From contig JAUNRX010000007.1 of NCBI GenBank assembly GCA_030539495.1, positions 1 through 56,053 on the forward strand: a stretch of DNA of 56,053 nt, given 5' to 3'. Source of the stretch: a bacterium. Its GTDB lineage: Bacteria > Bacillota > Clostridia > Lachnospirales > Lachnospiraceae. The notes under the pieces are model-generated. The model worked only from the letters and a program-made list of their open reading frames with translations. It was not told the origin of the DNA and did not search any database. Both the position numbers and the translations under genes were made by a program. Below, one piece after another: positions 33,352 through 40,816 of the stretch; position 1 is the stretch's first letter, and the number at the start of each line of letters is the position of its first letter.

Positions 33352-34136
33352 AGGCTCCCTCCTTCAAAACTATTTCTTACTTTTGCAACTAACTCGTTAA
33401 AATGTGGAGTATCTCTCATTTCTAATGTCCTAGGTCTTGGAAGATCAATATCAACCACAGCAGATAATCGACCCGGATGAGGAGATAAGACACATACACG
33501 GTCAGACAAAAATACTGATTCTGCGATATTATGTGTTACAAAGATAACCGTCTTATTTGTCTTTGCCCAAATACGAAGCAGATCCTCATGTAACTTTTCT
33601 TTTGTGAACTCATCAAGTGCACTAAACGGTTCATCCATCAAAAGGATTTCCGGCCGAATGCCAAATGCTCTGGCAATTCCAACTCTCTGCTGCATACCAC
33701 CACTAAGCTGTCCCGGATAATGATTTGCAAATTCTTTTAGTCCGACAAGCTCCAGCATCTGATTCGCTCTTTCTGAGCGTTCTTTTTTATTCCAATACAT
33801 AATTTCCAGTGGAAGTTCAATATTTTCCTTTACTGTCCTCCATTCAAATAATACTGGGCTTTGAAATACAATTCCGAACTTCTGCTGCATACGGACTTCC
33901 TTTGGGGTTAATCCACTAATTCGAACACTTCCATCCGTCGGGTCTAATAAGTCGGCAATGGTTCGAAGCAATGTTGTCTTACCACAACCAGAAGGTCCTA
34001 ATAATGAAATAAACTCTCCTTTTTTGATATCTAAGTTTACATGGTTTAATGCTGGCACATTATTTCCCTTATTATCTTTAAACGTAACGGATACATCATT
34101 AATTTTGATTTCAACTTCCTGTTTGACACTCTCCAT
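33348..34136 (-). CDS. ABC transporter ATP-binding protein
   Basis: This protein of about 262 residues powers the importer. GPSGCGKTT is Walker A, LSGGMQQRVGIARAF is the ABC signature, LLMDEPF is Walker B, and VTHNIAES carries the switch histidine. It is closest in wording to the SsuB/TauB/ThiZ group. The ATG at 34136 has AAAGGAG nine bases upstream. The ATG at 34145 abuts that site and is unlikely to be used. It is the first gene of the catabolic operon and sits directly behind two leader terminators. Confidence 0.92.
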   Translation of the reverse strand: MESVKQEVEIKINDVSVTFKDNKGNNVPALNHVNLDIKKGEFISLLGPSGCGKTTLLRTIADLLDPTDGSVRISGLTPKEVRMQQKFGIVFQSPVLFEWRTVKENIELPLEIMYWNKKERSERANQMLELVGLKEFANHYPGQLSGGMQQRVGIARAFGIRPEILLMDEPFSALDEFTKEKLHEDLLRIWAKTNKTVIFVTHNIAESVFLSDRVCVLSPHPGRLSAVVDIDLPRPRTLEMRDTPHFNELVAKVRNSFEGGSL

Positions 34137-34156
34137 AACCTTCATCTCCTTTAAAT

Positions 34157-34206
34157 AAAAAAGAAGACAAACGCGGTTTACCTGGCGCCTTTGCCTTCTT
34201 CTTTTT
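34157..34206 (-). terminator. Second leader terminator, adjoining the ABC operon ribosome site
   Basis: On the minus strand AAGAAGGCAAA pairs with TTTGTCTTCTT (one wobble) around an 18-base G+C-rich loop containing GGCGCC. Six T residues follow, ending only about ten bases before the ribosome site of the ATPase gene. Confidence 0.75.
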
Positions 34207-34237
34207 ATTAATATTCTATTATTTATCTGTTAAATGC

Positions 34238-34284
34238 AAAAAAGAGACAAGGTTTTCCTATTTGGGACCACCTTGTCTCTTTTT
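34238..34284 (-). terminator. First leader terminator of the ABC/catabolic operon
   Basis: AAAAAGAGACAAGGT pairs with ACCTTGTCTCTTTTT. On the minus strand six T residues follow. It lies between the operon promoter and the second terminator, so it must be bypassed for expression. Confidence 0.8.
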
Positions 34285-34306
34285 ATCTTTGATTTAACTT
34301 TTAATT

Positions 34307-34335
34307 ACTATAACACTTATTTTTTTACATTTCAA
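34307..34335 (-). promoter_or_regulatory. Promoter of the ABC/catabolic operon
   Basis: TTGAAA (34330-34335) and TATAGT (34307-34312) are 17 bases apart on the minus strand. Transcription would start near 34300 and cross both leader hairpins. Confidence 0.7.
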
Positions 34336-34431
34336 CCAACATTTGTATATTATTTATTGTGCATCTGCACAAAAAATATATTATTTACACAAAACTAATA
34401 AAAATATGTTCTATTCTTACTATGTAAGATA

Positions 34432-35091
34432 CTAACCAATATTCTCTCCGGCCTCTAGCTCTGATAGGCTGTATACATACTGTTCAGCTATCTTTGCAAT
34501 TTTCTCCTTATTCTCTATAAATGTTTCGTCATATACCCCAATTGTTCGAAATCCGGCCTGAGATGCCGACTGGATTGCTGTCAAAGAATCCTCAAAAATA
34601 ACGGTATTTTTCTTTTGACCTCCAATTCGCTCTAGTGCTTGTTCAAAGATCAATGGAGAATGCTTGTCTTCTCCAACTTCAGGGCAGGTAAGAACAAACT
34701 CAAAGTAATTACTCAATCCAAGCTTATTTAATATATACTCTGTCAGCTCCCTGCATGTTCCAGTCGCTACACACATAGGAACTCTCATTCCCTTTAAGTA
34801 TAATAAAAAATCAAATACCCCCTGTTTTGCAAATACATTATTTTTATAACTATATTTCATAATGTCAAAGAACTGATTTTCCAACTGTACACCTGTAAAA
34901 TCAGTACCATATTGCTTATTTAATGTCTTGCTGATCTCCTCATAAGACGCAGTACGAATTAACTGCAGTAATTGTTTCCTTGGCTCAATCCCTACTTTTT
35001 TCAAAAAAATTCTCCCTGTATCCCTCCATTGTCTCATTGAATCCACTAGCGTTCCATCCATATCAAAAATAGCATACTCAAACTCTAACAT
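34432..35091 (-). CDS. HAD-superfamily phosphatase (beta-phosphoglucomutase-like subgroup)
   Basis: This 219-residue cytosolic HAD hydrolase carries DMDGTLVDSM near its N-terminus (nucleophile and acid aspartates). A helical cap, ATGTCRELTEY as motif II, a conserved Lys (EDKHSPLIF) and VIFEDSLTAIQSA follow. This pattern fits phosphoglycolate-phosphatase or beta-phosphoglucomutase-like enzymes, and the substrate is unknown. It appears independent of the catabolic operon, whose promoter starts about 100 bases beyond its stop. Confidence 0.88.
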   Translation of the reverse strand: MLEFEYAIFDMDGTLVDSMRQWRDTGRIFLKKVGIEPRKQLLQLIRTASYEEISKTLNKQYGTDFTGVQLENQFFDIMKYSYKNNVFAKQGVFDFLLYLKGMRVPMCVATGTCRELTEYILNKLGLSNYFEFVLTCPEVGEDKHSPLIFEQALERIGGQKKNTVIFEDSLTAIQSASQAGFRTIGVYDETFIENKEKIAKIAEQYVYSLSELEAGENIG

Positions 35092-35208
35092 TCCATCATC
35101 CTCTCCCTAATCATACTTTTCCTTTTTCCATATATCAGAATAGGCTTCTCACATAAAGAACAGGAGATATCTACATGAAATCTAGATTATATTTTTTTTA
35201 ACTCATAC

Positions 35209-35802
35209 TTATTCTCTTTCTTCCACCGGATAATGCTCATTTATATACGCATATCGATAACAGTCTCTGTCATGATCATTGATCATACCACACGCCTGTA
35301 GATGAGAATATATTGTAATCGACCCCAAATACTTAAATCCACGCTTCTTTAACTCTTTCGAAATCTGGTCTGACAGTTCATTATGATCCGGCAGCTGATT
35401 ATATGTGTGGCTTTTATATACAATCGTCTTATATCCCGAATGTCTCCATAAAAATTCATCAAAAGATCCATACTCCTCAATGATCTTCAAAAACAACTTG
35501 GCGTTCTGAATAATGGCCGTAATCTTTCTTATGGAATGAATCATGCCTTCCGTCTGCATAATCTGATCAATTTTCTCTTGGTCATATTGTGCAATCTTAT
35601 AAAAATCAAAAGCATCAAAACAGGATCGAAAGATTTCCCGTTTCTTTAACATCATCGTCCAGTTGAGCCCACACTGCATGACTTCCATTAATAGATATTC
35701 AAAATGTACTTTGTCCTCATGAACAGGGATCCCCCACTCCTGATCATGATAGGCCTGTACAATTCCATGGTCTATACCCCATCCACATCGATGTTCTTCC
35801 AT
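35209..35802 (-). CDS. tag: DNA-3-methyladenine glycosylase I
   Basis: This base-excision enzyme of about 197 residues removes 3-methyladenine from alkylated DNA. RCGWG near the N-terminus and CGMINDHDRDC near the C-terminus supply the cysteines and histidines of the Tag zinc site. GLNWTMMLKKREIFR and the helix-hairpin-helix region follow family wording. I chose the ATG at 35802 because AAAGGAG lies nine bases upstream. The ATG at 35826 is less well placed. It follows the DUF4846 gene on the same strand by about 38 bases. Confidence 0.92.
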   Translation of the reverse strand: MEEHRCGWGIDHGIVQAYHDQEWGIPVHEDKVHFEYLLMEVMQCGLNWTMMLKKREIFRSCFDAFDFYKIAQYDQEKIDQIMQTEGMIHSIRKITAIIQNAKLFLKIIEEYGSFDEFLWRHSGYKTIVYKSHTYNQLPDHNELSDQISKELKKRGFKYLGSITIYSHLQACGMINDHDRDCYRYAYINEHYPVEERE

Positions 35803-35839
35803 ATCCTTATTCTCCTTTCTTATCATTTACTTAAATATT

Positions 35840-36763
35840 TTAATATTGTGGTCGTTTACAGACACTATCAGTAAACGTATATTCAGCTGTTTGAAATGGA
35901 CTTTTGATTTCATCCTCATAATACCAAGGATCTTCGCTATGTCTTGGGTTAGTGATCACATGGAACTCTTGTGCCGGCATATATCCTTGGGCAAGAAGTA
36001 CGGCTTTCTTTCCTTCCTGATTGGTACATACATCTACTACCATAACAACATGCCCCGGGCTTCCTGCATTAATAAATACATCACCAATCTTCACATCTTT
36101 GAGCTTAATCTCCTTACACTCTTTTTCTAGAGAAATGGTACTGGCGTACGCGAATACGACAGTAAGATACTTTTCAAAACTCTCATAGGAAGTATCTTTT
36201 CCTGTACTCTTTTTCCAAGAAGCTTTTTCATTAGAAAATGCTACCCTGTATCCTTCTGACCATTTCTTATAAGAACATTCAAATCCATCTACAAAATGAA
36301 AGTTCATATGGTCATATTGCTTCGTCTCATAGAAATATTCTGCATACATACGAATTACAGAATCTGCACATTGCTGCAAGTCCCGATCTCCAACTTTCAT
36401 AGAAAAAACGGCTGCTGCAGAAGACTGATTCCCCTTTTCCCTTCCATCATAAAGGTGAACCTTTGCCTTATCTTTCTGCATGGAATAGTTACGTACAAAT
36501 GCACCAAAACTGTCTTTTTTATACGCATCCTTCGTATACCCTGTAGGTGCTGCAAACCGGTCATTAAGATTTACTCCTGATGATTGAATGATTGCTTTTT
36601 TTTCCTCCTTCGGTGGCTCGGTTTCTTTACTCTGTTGCGTCACAACAGGTTTCTCTGTTTCCTGTAAAGCCTCCTCTGAAGTTTTCGACTGACATGCTGC
36701 CATTCCTATTGTATTTACTGCCAGTACCACTACAATGCCCACTCTTATTCTATTTTTCCTCAT
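35840..36763 (-). CDS. DUF4846 lipoprotein
   Basis: This predicted lipoprotein of about 307 residues has a signal peptide with lipobox GMAAC (Cys24). A low-complexity Glu/Lys/Thr linker follows, then a DUF4846 domain (VNLNDRF to VVFAYAST) and a C-terminal part with INAGSPGHVVMVVDV and QEFHVITN. The Gly-His-Val segment resembles NlpC/P60 or CHAP-type hydrolase histidines, but DUF4846 has no established activity. I chose the ATG at 36763 because TTAGGAG lies upstream and the signal peptide then begins properly. The ORF extends 14 residues further upstream. Confidence 0.8.
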   Translation of the reverse strand: MRKNRIRVGIVVVLAVNTIGMAACQSKTSEEALQETEKPVVTQQSKETEPPKEEKKAIIQSSGVNLNDRFAAPTGYTKDAYKKDSFGAFVRNYSMQKDKAKVHLYDGREKGNQSSAAAVFSMKVGDRDLQQCADSVIRMYAEYFYETKQYDHMNFHFVDGFECSYKKWSEGYRVAFSNEKASWKKSTGKDTSYESFEKYLTVVFAYASTISLEKECKEIKLKDVKIGDVFINAGSPGHVVMVVDVCTNQEGKKAVLLAQGYMPAQEFHVITNPRHSEDPWYYEDEIKSPFQTAEYTFTDSVCKRPQY

Positions 36764-37000
36764 ATTTTCTCCTAATATTTCTTCTCTATCACTGATTTTT
36801 CTCAACTTTTTATGTAACTATGCTTTTTAACATTACTAACGATTATATTGGATAACAAATAGCTCGTCAACGACAAACTATCGGATCAAAGAACTGCTCA
36901 CACAAAACTCTTTGTTTTCATATAATGGAATCTTTTCTCAGTTGTGTATCGCCTAAATCTAATCCATAATAATACTAGTATTACTTTAAGGAGAAACTAC

Positions 37001-37426
37001 ATGAAAATTATTTTTGATAACGAAGAGTGGAACGTTGAAGATTCCTCTAAAAATATCGTAGAATTAGCAAAAGAGCATGAAATCTATATTCCAGCTCCAT
37101 GCTACTACAAAAAGATTGAAAATGGCTGCTGTAACTGCTGCTTAATTCTAGTAGATGGTACAATGGCAAGAGCGTGCAGCACACTTCCAGCGGATGGAAT
37201 GAATATTACATTCAACACTAGCGATTTACTTGCAAAAAGAGAACGTAATTTAACATGCTATGCACTTGGCATTCCTACAGAATTAGAAACTGGTCATGCA
37301 CACGACCATGCTCATCACGATCATGACCATGATCACGATAGCTGTGGAGATGACTGCAGTTGTGGAGACAATGGCTGTGGAGACGACTGCAGCTGTGGCG
37401 GAAACTGCGGATGTGGTTCCCACTAA
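37001..37426 (+). CDS. 2Fe-2S ferredoxin-like protein with His/Cys-rich metal-binding tail
   Basis: This 141-residue protein has an N-terminal domain resembling the 2Fe-2S fold of NuoG-type and hydrogenase subunits, with Cys34, Cys43/44, Cys46/47 and Cys59 in the expected order (PAPCYYK and ACSTL). Residues 98-141 form a tail with nine histidines and eight cysteines in HDHD and CGDDCSCG repeats. The tail could store or deliver Ni, Zn or Cu. The start at 37001 has AAGGAGAA eight bases upstream. An ORF extension to 36944 is unlikely. No partner dehydrogenase or hydrogenase gene is nearby, and a terminator follows directly. Confidence 0.7.
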   Translation: MKIIFDNEEWNVEDSSKNIVELAKEHEIYIPAPCYYKKIENGCCNCCLILVDGTMARACSTLPADGMNITFNTSDLLAKRERNLTCYALGIPTELETGHAHDHAHHDHDHDHDSCGDDCSCGDNGCGDDCSCGGNCGCGSH

Positions 37427-37430
37427 ATTC

Positions 37431-37472
37431 AAAAAGAAAGAGCAAAGATATTCCTTTGTTCTTTCTTTTTTT
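37431..37472 (+). terminator. Terminator after the 2Fe-2S/His-Cys protein gene
   Basis: AAAAAGAAAGAGCAAAG pairs with CTTTGTTCTTTCTTTTT around a short A+T loop, followed by T residues. Confidence 0.85.
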
Positions 37473-37525
37473 CATACTATAGACCTCATTTTACAAATAT
37501 TGAGTAGTTTTTACATTTCCAAACA

Positions 37526-37553
37526 TTGCCTTTCATACTTTTTTCCTTATAAT
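37526..37553 (+). promoter_or_regulatory. Promoter of the 49-residue ORF and UMF1 transporter
   Basis: TATAAT at 37548-37553 with TTGCCT (37526-37531) 16 bases upstream. AAGGAG at 37569-37574 follows shortly after the predicted start. Confidence 0.55.
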
Positions 37554-37583
37554 AGAAATATAACTAATAAGGAGTGAAAAAGC

Positions 37584-37733
37584 ATGCCATTAATCAGTTT
37601 ACATAGGCACGGTATTTCAGTTAACTATCGTCCACTACAACCAAATCCCCCACTGTCTCTACGGTTTAATCGAACCTTTGATCCAAATCCGATAGAGCGA
37701 AACCGTTACCAACAGGAGGTCAATTATGTTTAA
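37584..37733 (+). CDS. 49-residue ORF upstream of and overlapping the UMF1 transporter gene
   Basis: This unrecognised ORF begins MPLISLHRHGISVNYRPL, is rich in Pro, Arg and Asn, and has no membrane segment. It has an AAGGAG ribosome site nine bases before its ATG and a promoter just upstream. Its stop overlaps the transporter start by eight bases, so ribosomes ending here could restart at the transporter, whose own site AGGAGG lies inside this ORF. It may be a real small protein or only a coupling leader. Confidence 0.5.
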   Translation: MPLISLHRHGISVNYRPLQPNPPLSLRFNRTFDPNPIERNRYQQEVNYV

Positions 37734-39003
37734 ACTTACAAAACAGGAGAAGAGCTGGATCTTATATGATGTAGGTAATTCTGCATTTATACTGCTTGTC
37801 TCTACGCTACTCCCGCTATTCTTTGAACAACTTGCTACAAAAGACGGAGTTTCCTCCGTAACTTATCTTGCCTATTGGGGCTATGCCACCTCAATTGCTA
37901 CCATACTGACTGTACTCCTAGGTCCTATCCTTGGTGCTAAAGGAGATCAGAAAGACAGAAAACGAATTCTATTTTTAATTGTGGTAGTAATCGGAGCGAG
38001 CTGCTGTGCTCTTACAGGATTTATCTCTCACTGGCTGGTATTTTTAGTAATGTTTATTGTAACAAAAACAGTATACACCTTAAGCCTTATTTACTATGAC
38101 TCCATGCTAATGGAAGTGACTACAAAAGAACGAATGGACCGCATCTCCTCCATGGGATTTGCATGGGGCTATATCGGTAGCTGCATCCCATTTGTACTAA
38201 GTCTTGCGTTAGTCCTTCTCTATGAGAAAATCGGCATTTCAATAAGTCTGGCCTTTTCCCTGGCATTCCTTATCAATGGTGCATGGTGGGCCCTTCTAAG
38301 CTGCCCTTTGCTTAAAAATTATAAGCAGCAGCATTACCGTAAAGAGACCGATAAAGACAGCAATGTATTTCTTGAAATCTTACATACACTGAAAGACATT
38401 AAACATGATCGAAAAGTATTTCTATTCCTTATTGCATTCTTCTTTTATATGGACGGAGTATATACAATCATTGATATGTCTACCATCTATGGTAAATCAC
38501 TTGGACTAAACAGCTCTGGGCTTTTGCTTGCCCTACTGTTAACGCAGCTAATTGCTTTCCCATGTGCCTTACTATTTGGCCGTCTCTCCTGTCGTTTTAA
38601 GACAGAAAGACTAATTACAATATGTATTCTTGCCTATACCGGAATTTCGATCTTTGCAATCTTTATGGATCAAGTAATCGAATTCTGGATTTTAGCGGCT
38701 CTTGTAGGTATTTTCCAAGGTGGTATTCAAGCACTATCCAGATCCTATTATGCCAAGATCATCCCTGCAGATAAGTCCTCAGAATACTATAGTATTATGG
38801 ATATTTGCGGAAAAGGTGCTTCTTTCCTTGGCGTAACCTTAATTAGTATTATCACTCAACTCACAGGCAATGGTACAAAAGGAATTTCTGTAGTCTCACT
38901 TCTTATCATTACCGGCCTTATTCTATTCCGTATTACAATACGAACAGAAAATGGGGACAGTGACACTGCAGTTGAAGTTATGTCTTTAGCTGAAGAAGAT
39001 TAA
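37726..39003 (+). CDS. MFS transporter, UMF1/Atg22-like
   Basis: This 425-residue membrane protein has about twelve hydrophobic segments. The N-terminal SWILYDVGNSAF is the hallmark of the UMF1 (Atg22-like) family. GDQKDRKR is the cytoplasmic loop between helices 2 and 3. Yeast Atg22 exports amino acids from the vacuole. Bacterial members are mostly uncharacterised, so the substrate is unknown. It has a ribosome site AGGAGG before the ATG and is translationally coupled to the small ORF. A strong terminator follows. Confidence 0.88.
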   Translation: MFKLTKQEKSWILYDVGNSAFILLVSTLLPLFFEQLATKDGVSSVTYLAYWGYATSIATILTVLLGPILGAKGDQKDRKRILFLIVVVIGASCCALTGFISHWLVFLVMFIVTKTVYTLSLIYYDSMLMEVTTKERMDRISSMGFAWGYIGSCIPFVLSLALVLLYEKIGISISLAFSLAFLINGAWWALLSCPLLKNYKQQHYRKETDKDSNVFLEILHTLKDIKHDRKVFLFLIAFFFYMDGVYTIIDMSTIYGKSLGLNSSGLLLALLLTQLIAFPCALLFGRLSCRFKTERLITICILAYTGISIFAIFMDQVIEFWILAALVGIFQGGIQALSRSYYAKIIPADKSSEYYSIMDICGKGASFLGVTLISIITQLTGNGTKGISVVSLLIITGLILFRITIRTENGDSDTAVEVMSLAEED

Positions 39004-39010
39004 ATATAAC

Positions 39011-39060
39011 AAAAAAGGATTACACACCTCTCAATGCTGAGGGTATGTAATCCTTTTTTC
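39011..39060. terminator. Terminator after the UMF1 transporter gene
   Basis: AAAAAAGGATTAC pairs with GTAATCCTTTTTT. It may also serve the convergent kinase gene ending at 39127. Confidence 0.85.
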
Positions 39061-39126
39061 TATAGATTCTCCAATTACTTCTATCTGAATGCCTCAGTAT
39101 AGTATTACCTATTGCCATACGGATAC

Positions 39127-40458
39127 CTAGCATGGAAGCTTTACTAATATTTGAAACTCTTTTTTTGCATTATCGGGTTTAAGTAACACCATTCCTCCGG
39201 CTCCTTCTACCGTCTGTCGAATACTTTCTACTCCAATCCCATGCATTCTTCTATCCTCTTTGGAAGTAAGTAATTTTCCACCTGTCATTACTGCCTTTCC
39301 ATTATAAGAATTCTTCGCATAGAGAATAAAGTTGTTATCTCTTCGATAACTTTTAAAACTAATATATTGTTTTTCTCCTGCTTCCTGGCGCTTACAAGCC
39401 TCATAAGCATTACTTTTCATATTATTTATAATTCTGCCTAGTTCAAATTCTGTTATTGCTAATTTCTCAGGAATATAGCAGTCAGCACAAAATTCTATTC
39501 CCTCTTCTTTGCATACATTTGCCAGACTACATAGTATTGAATCTGCCAACAAATGATTGGAATAACGTTTTACTTTGCTGTTTAACTGATCAATCTTTGT
39601 CTCAAACTGATACAGGATCTTCTTTGCCCCATCAATATCACCACAATTTAAATAACTCACCACATTGCTCATAATCGCTTTATAATCATGATTATACATA
39701 CGTAAGACTTTTTGGTGTTCCTGCTGATTTTTATATAGTTTTTGCTGATACTTTAACTGTACACATGCAATCTCATATTTGTTTTCCTTCTCAATCCACT
39801 TCGTGCTCTTGATTGCTACTACAAATAAGCAATAATATCCTGCTGCAATAAGTACACCATTGCAGAGAGCAATCATTTTCCTAAGCCCATCATCAAGTGG
39901 ATAATAATTGATATAGTAAGAATTAATCATTAACAGAAGTAAGACGGATAACACTAAAAATATGCTTATAATTGCTCTCTTACACTTTAAAAGCCGGGAA
40001 ATCCCAGTATATCCATAGAGTTTAATCACTATAAGCGCCATTGCCATCATAATCGCCCTAGTAATACATAAAGACCATAATGATAATTCGAAACTTTGAA
40101 CAATCTCATACTCGCTAGTATGAAAACATACGGAAATCAGCTCTATCGTAAAATGTCTCACATAACATACATGAAACAGATTATTTCCACATAAAATCAA
40201 GATATTATAAAATGAGTCTTTAAATGCAAATAAAAAGACTATGATGTAAAAGAGAAAGGTTATGATATTAGAAAGTGGAAACTGCATTCCAACACTAAGT
40301 AAAAGTGTTACAAATAGACTAACCACAATCGGACAGATCAACAAGACTGTTCTCTTTCTAACTCTGGTATTTAACAGATTAATCGCGTAATTAAAATAAA
40401 ATACATTATATAGATATAAAATTATTCCAGCTATGATTAACCAACTCATTTTATTCAT
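39127..40458 (-). CDS. GHKL-domain sensor histidine kinase (AgrC-like), orphan
   Basis: This 443-residue protein has about six membrane segments in residues 1-215, a coiled region, and a GHKL ATPase domain. MYNHDYKAIM contains the probable phosphorylated histidine followed by Asp, as in AgrC-type kinases. INNMKSNAYEAC is a variant N box, and HGIGVESIRQ is the G box. AgrC kinases usually sense a secreted peptide and act with a LytTR regulator. Here no regulator, AgrB or peptide precursor is adjacent. The phosphate acceptor is therefore encoded elsewhere or missing. Confidence 0.8.
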   Translation of the reverse strand: MNKMSWLIIAGIILYLYNVFYFNYAINLLNTRVRKRTVLLICPIVVSLFVTLLLSVGMQFPLSNIITFLFYIIVFLFAFKDSFYNILILCGNNLFHVCYVRHFTIELISVCFHTSEYEIVQSFELSLWSLCITRAIMMAMALIVIKLYGYTGISRLLKCKRAIISIFLVLSVLLLLMINSYYINYYPLDDGLRKMIALCNGVLIAAGYYCLFVVAIKSTKWIEKENKYEIACVQLKYQQKLYKNQQEHQKVLRMYNHDYKAIMSNVVSYLNCGDIDGAKKILYQFETKIDQLNSKVKRYSNHLLADSILCSLANVCKEEGIEFCADCYIPEKLAITEFELGRIINNMKSNAYEACKRQEAGEKQYISFKSYRRDNNFILYAKNSYNGKAVMTGGKLLTSKEDRRMHGIGVESIRQTVEGAGGMVLLKPDNAKKEFQILVKLPC

Positions 40459-40621
40459 GGTATCCTCCTACCTTTATCGCTAATTGTGACGCATTATCCC
40501 TTGCCAACCTAAAAATAGGATAATTATACTTTACGTCATTATAAATTACAATAGTGCTAGTTGATACTAAATGATAAAACTTTTTAATGTTATAGATTAA
40601 TTTCTTACTTAGCAGGATTAG

Positions 40622-40708
40622 TATAATGAATTAACAGCGGTCTACAAATGTAGATACTTGCTTGTGTTCTTGACTGAGCAAGGGAGCCATTTTCCCTTGC
40701 TTTTATTT
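40622..40708 (+). ncRNA. Candidate short transcript with promoter-like box and terminator
   Basis: TATAAT (40622-40627, weak -35) is followed after about 50 bases by a perfect stem GCAAGGGA/TCCCTTGC (40678-40685, 40693-40700) and TTTTATTT. A smaller TCTACA/TGTAGA stem lies between. This could be a small RNA of about 75 bases. The promoter evidence is thin. Confidence 0.3.
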
Positions 40709-40756
40709 ATTGTCACGTTAATATTAGGGTTAATCCTATCCGTTATTTATACACTC

Positions 40757-40790
40757 AAAAAAGCCCCATATCTACTAAGAGCTATGGGGC
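40757..40790 (-). terminator. Terminator of the relA-hisS-aspS gene row
   Basis: GCCCCATA pairs with TATGGGGC. On the minus strand six T residues follow, just beyond the aspS stop. Confidence 0.85.
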
Positions 40791-40816
40791 AATCTTTTAA
40801 TCTATTTTAATCAATC

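Larger units (their letters stand above)
40459..40816. other. Intergenic region of about 360 bases with a possible small RNA
   Basis: It holds the aspS terminator (40757-40790), a possible short plus-strand transcript (about 40633-40708) and the kinase promoter region. No convincing ORF with a ribosome site was found. A frame at 40655-40807 encodes a hydrophobic stretch but has no ATG. Confidence 0.5.

Noticed and set aside
34157-34300. NMT1-motif (xanthine) or ykkC (guanidine) riboswitch in the ABC leader
   Set aside because: Both are known near this transporter type, but their conserved core sequences are not visible, so only tandem terminators are claimed.
37296-37426. Short tandem repeats near 37300-37420 as a CRISPR or satellite
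   Set aside because: They are in-frame codon repeats encoding the His/Asp and Cys/Gly tail of the 2Fe-2S protein, with no spacer structure.
40655-40807. Hydrophobic frame resembling a small membrane toxin
   Set aside because: It lacks an ATG and a ribosome site, crosses a terminator and the aspS terminator, and has no antisense RNA partner that I can see.
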